Source: SZUA-186 sp041552135
Lineage (GTDB): Bacteria; Pseudomonadota; Gammaproteobacteria; UBA9214
Length of the DNA stretch: 18,588 bases
Reading direction: 5' to 3'
Assembly: GCA_041552135.1 (NCBI GenBank)
Contig: JBFELL010000038.1
Coordinates: forward strand, 1-18,588
Shown here: piece by piece, positions 18,183 through 18,588 of the stretch
How positions within the stretch are numbered: position 1 is the stretch's first letter
Layout: each line of letters opens with the position of its first letter
Translations under genes and position numbers: made by a program
The notes under the pieces: generated by a model
Database searches by the model: none
The model's input: the letters and a program-made list of their open reading frames with translations, nothing else
What the model was told of the DNA's origin: nothing

Positions 18183-18588
18183 ATGAACCTTGACCGAGTC
18201 GGTTCCGGAGACAACGTCCCCGAAGAAATCAATGCCATTATCGAGATACCGTCCCACAGCGACCCGGTCAAATACGAGGTCGACAAGGAAACCGGCGCCA
18301 TGTTTGTCGACCGCTTCATGGGTACGGCAATGCACTACCCGGCCAATTACGGTTATGTCCCGCATACCCTGGCGGAGGACGGCGATCCGCTGGATGTCCT
18401 GGTTGTGACGCCGGTACCGCTGATCAGCGGCTCGGTCATCCAATGCCGGCCGCTTGGCATCCTGAAGATGGTCGATGACGGCGGCCCGGACCCGAAGATC
18501 ATCGCCGTCCCGGTCGACAAGCTGTCACGGCTGTACCGCGAGATGCAGGGCTGCTCCGACCTGCCGGAGGAGTTGCGTAACCAGATCA
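18183..18588 (+). CDS. ppa: inorganic pyrophosphatase, family I (3' end beyond the window)
   Basis: Soluble cytosolic enzyme that hydrolyses PPi to two phosphates and so pulls biosynthetic reactions forward. The first 135 residues are present of an expected total of about 175-180. Family hallmarks are IEIPSHSDPVKYEVDKETGAMFVDRF, MHYPANYGYVPHTL, DGDPLDVLV with the metal-binding Asp pair, GSVIQCRPLGILKM and DPKIIAVPVDKL, with the third Asp in the PDPK segment. It matches the E. coli Ppa pattern throughout. The start is ATG at 18183 with AGGA six bases upstream. It is divergent from the V/A-ATPase operon with 227 bases between the start codons, so the two may share a control region. Confidence 0.96.
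   Translation, partial: MNLDRVGSGDNVPEEINAIIEIPSHSDPVKYEVDKETGAMFVDRFMGTAMHYPANYGYVPHTLAEDGDPLDVLVVTPVPLISGSVIQCRPLGILKMVDDGGPDPKIIAVPVDKLSRLYREMQGCSDLPEELRNQI

Overview
The window is GC-rich DNA, roughly 60% G+C by eye, from what looks like a gammaproteobacterium. The clues are a membrane-anchored cytochrome c5-type protein, type IVa pilins with the usual C-terminal disulfide loop, an E. coli-like family I pyrophosphatase and a GAF-EAL signalling protein. The species cannot be named from the sequence. The left edge may cut the EAL gene, and the right edge does cut ppa.

Left part (1-3006): a c-di-GMP phosphodiesterase-type GAF-like/EAL protein (+) faces a membrane-anchored cytochrome c5-like protein (-). 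The cytochrome gene has its own promoter and an intrinsic terminator. tRNA-Arg(CCG) follows, then about 600 bases with no convincing gene except a short protein-like reading frame of 52 codons on the minus strand.

Middle part (3007-9609): a tight three-gene + strand operon encodes an ABC exporter (ATPase, double-FtsX permease, HlyD-type adaptor). Next is a stand-alone protein with the fold signature of phosphoribosylanthranilate isomerase (TrpF) that lacks the catalytic cysteine. Then come two tandem type IV pilin paralogues. Each pilin gene has the same FliA (sigma-28)-like element, TCAAG...-N11-GCCGCTAA, only 6-7 bases before its first ATG. A small unknown acidic protein lies on the minus strand behind an FNR/ANR-like box.

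Right part (9926-18588): a nine-gene minus-strand operon encodes a complete V/A-type ATPase in the order G/H-like, C, I, K (c), F, E, A, B, D, with four-base start/stop overlaps at many junctions. A partial inorganic pyrophosphatase gene, ppa, is divergent from it. V/A-type enzymes are uncommon in Proteobacteria, where the F-type dominates, so this is probably an accessory or transferred rotary pump. The c subunit lacks the usual Na+-site side chains, which suggests H+ coupling. Together with the adjacent PPi-hydrolysing enzyme, the block concerns phosphoanhydride and ion-gradient energetics. The best candidates for new biology are the shared sigma-28-like promoters on a pilin pair and the TrpF-like protein without its catalytic cysteine.
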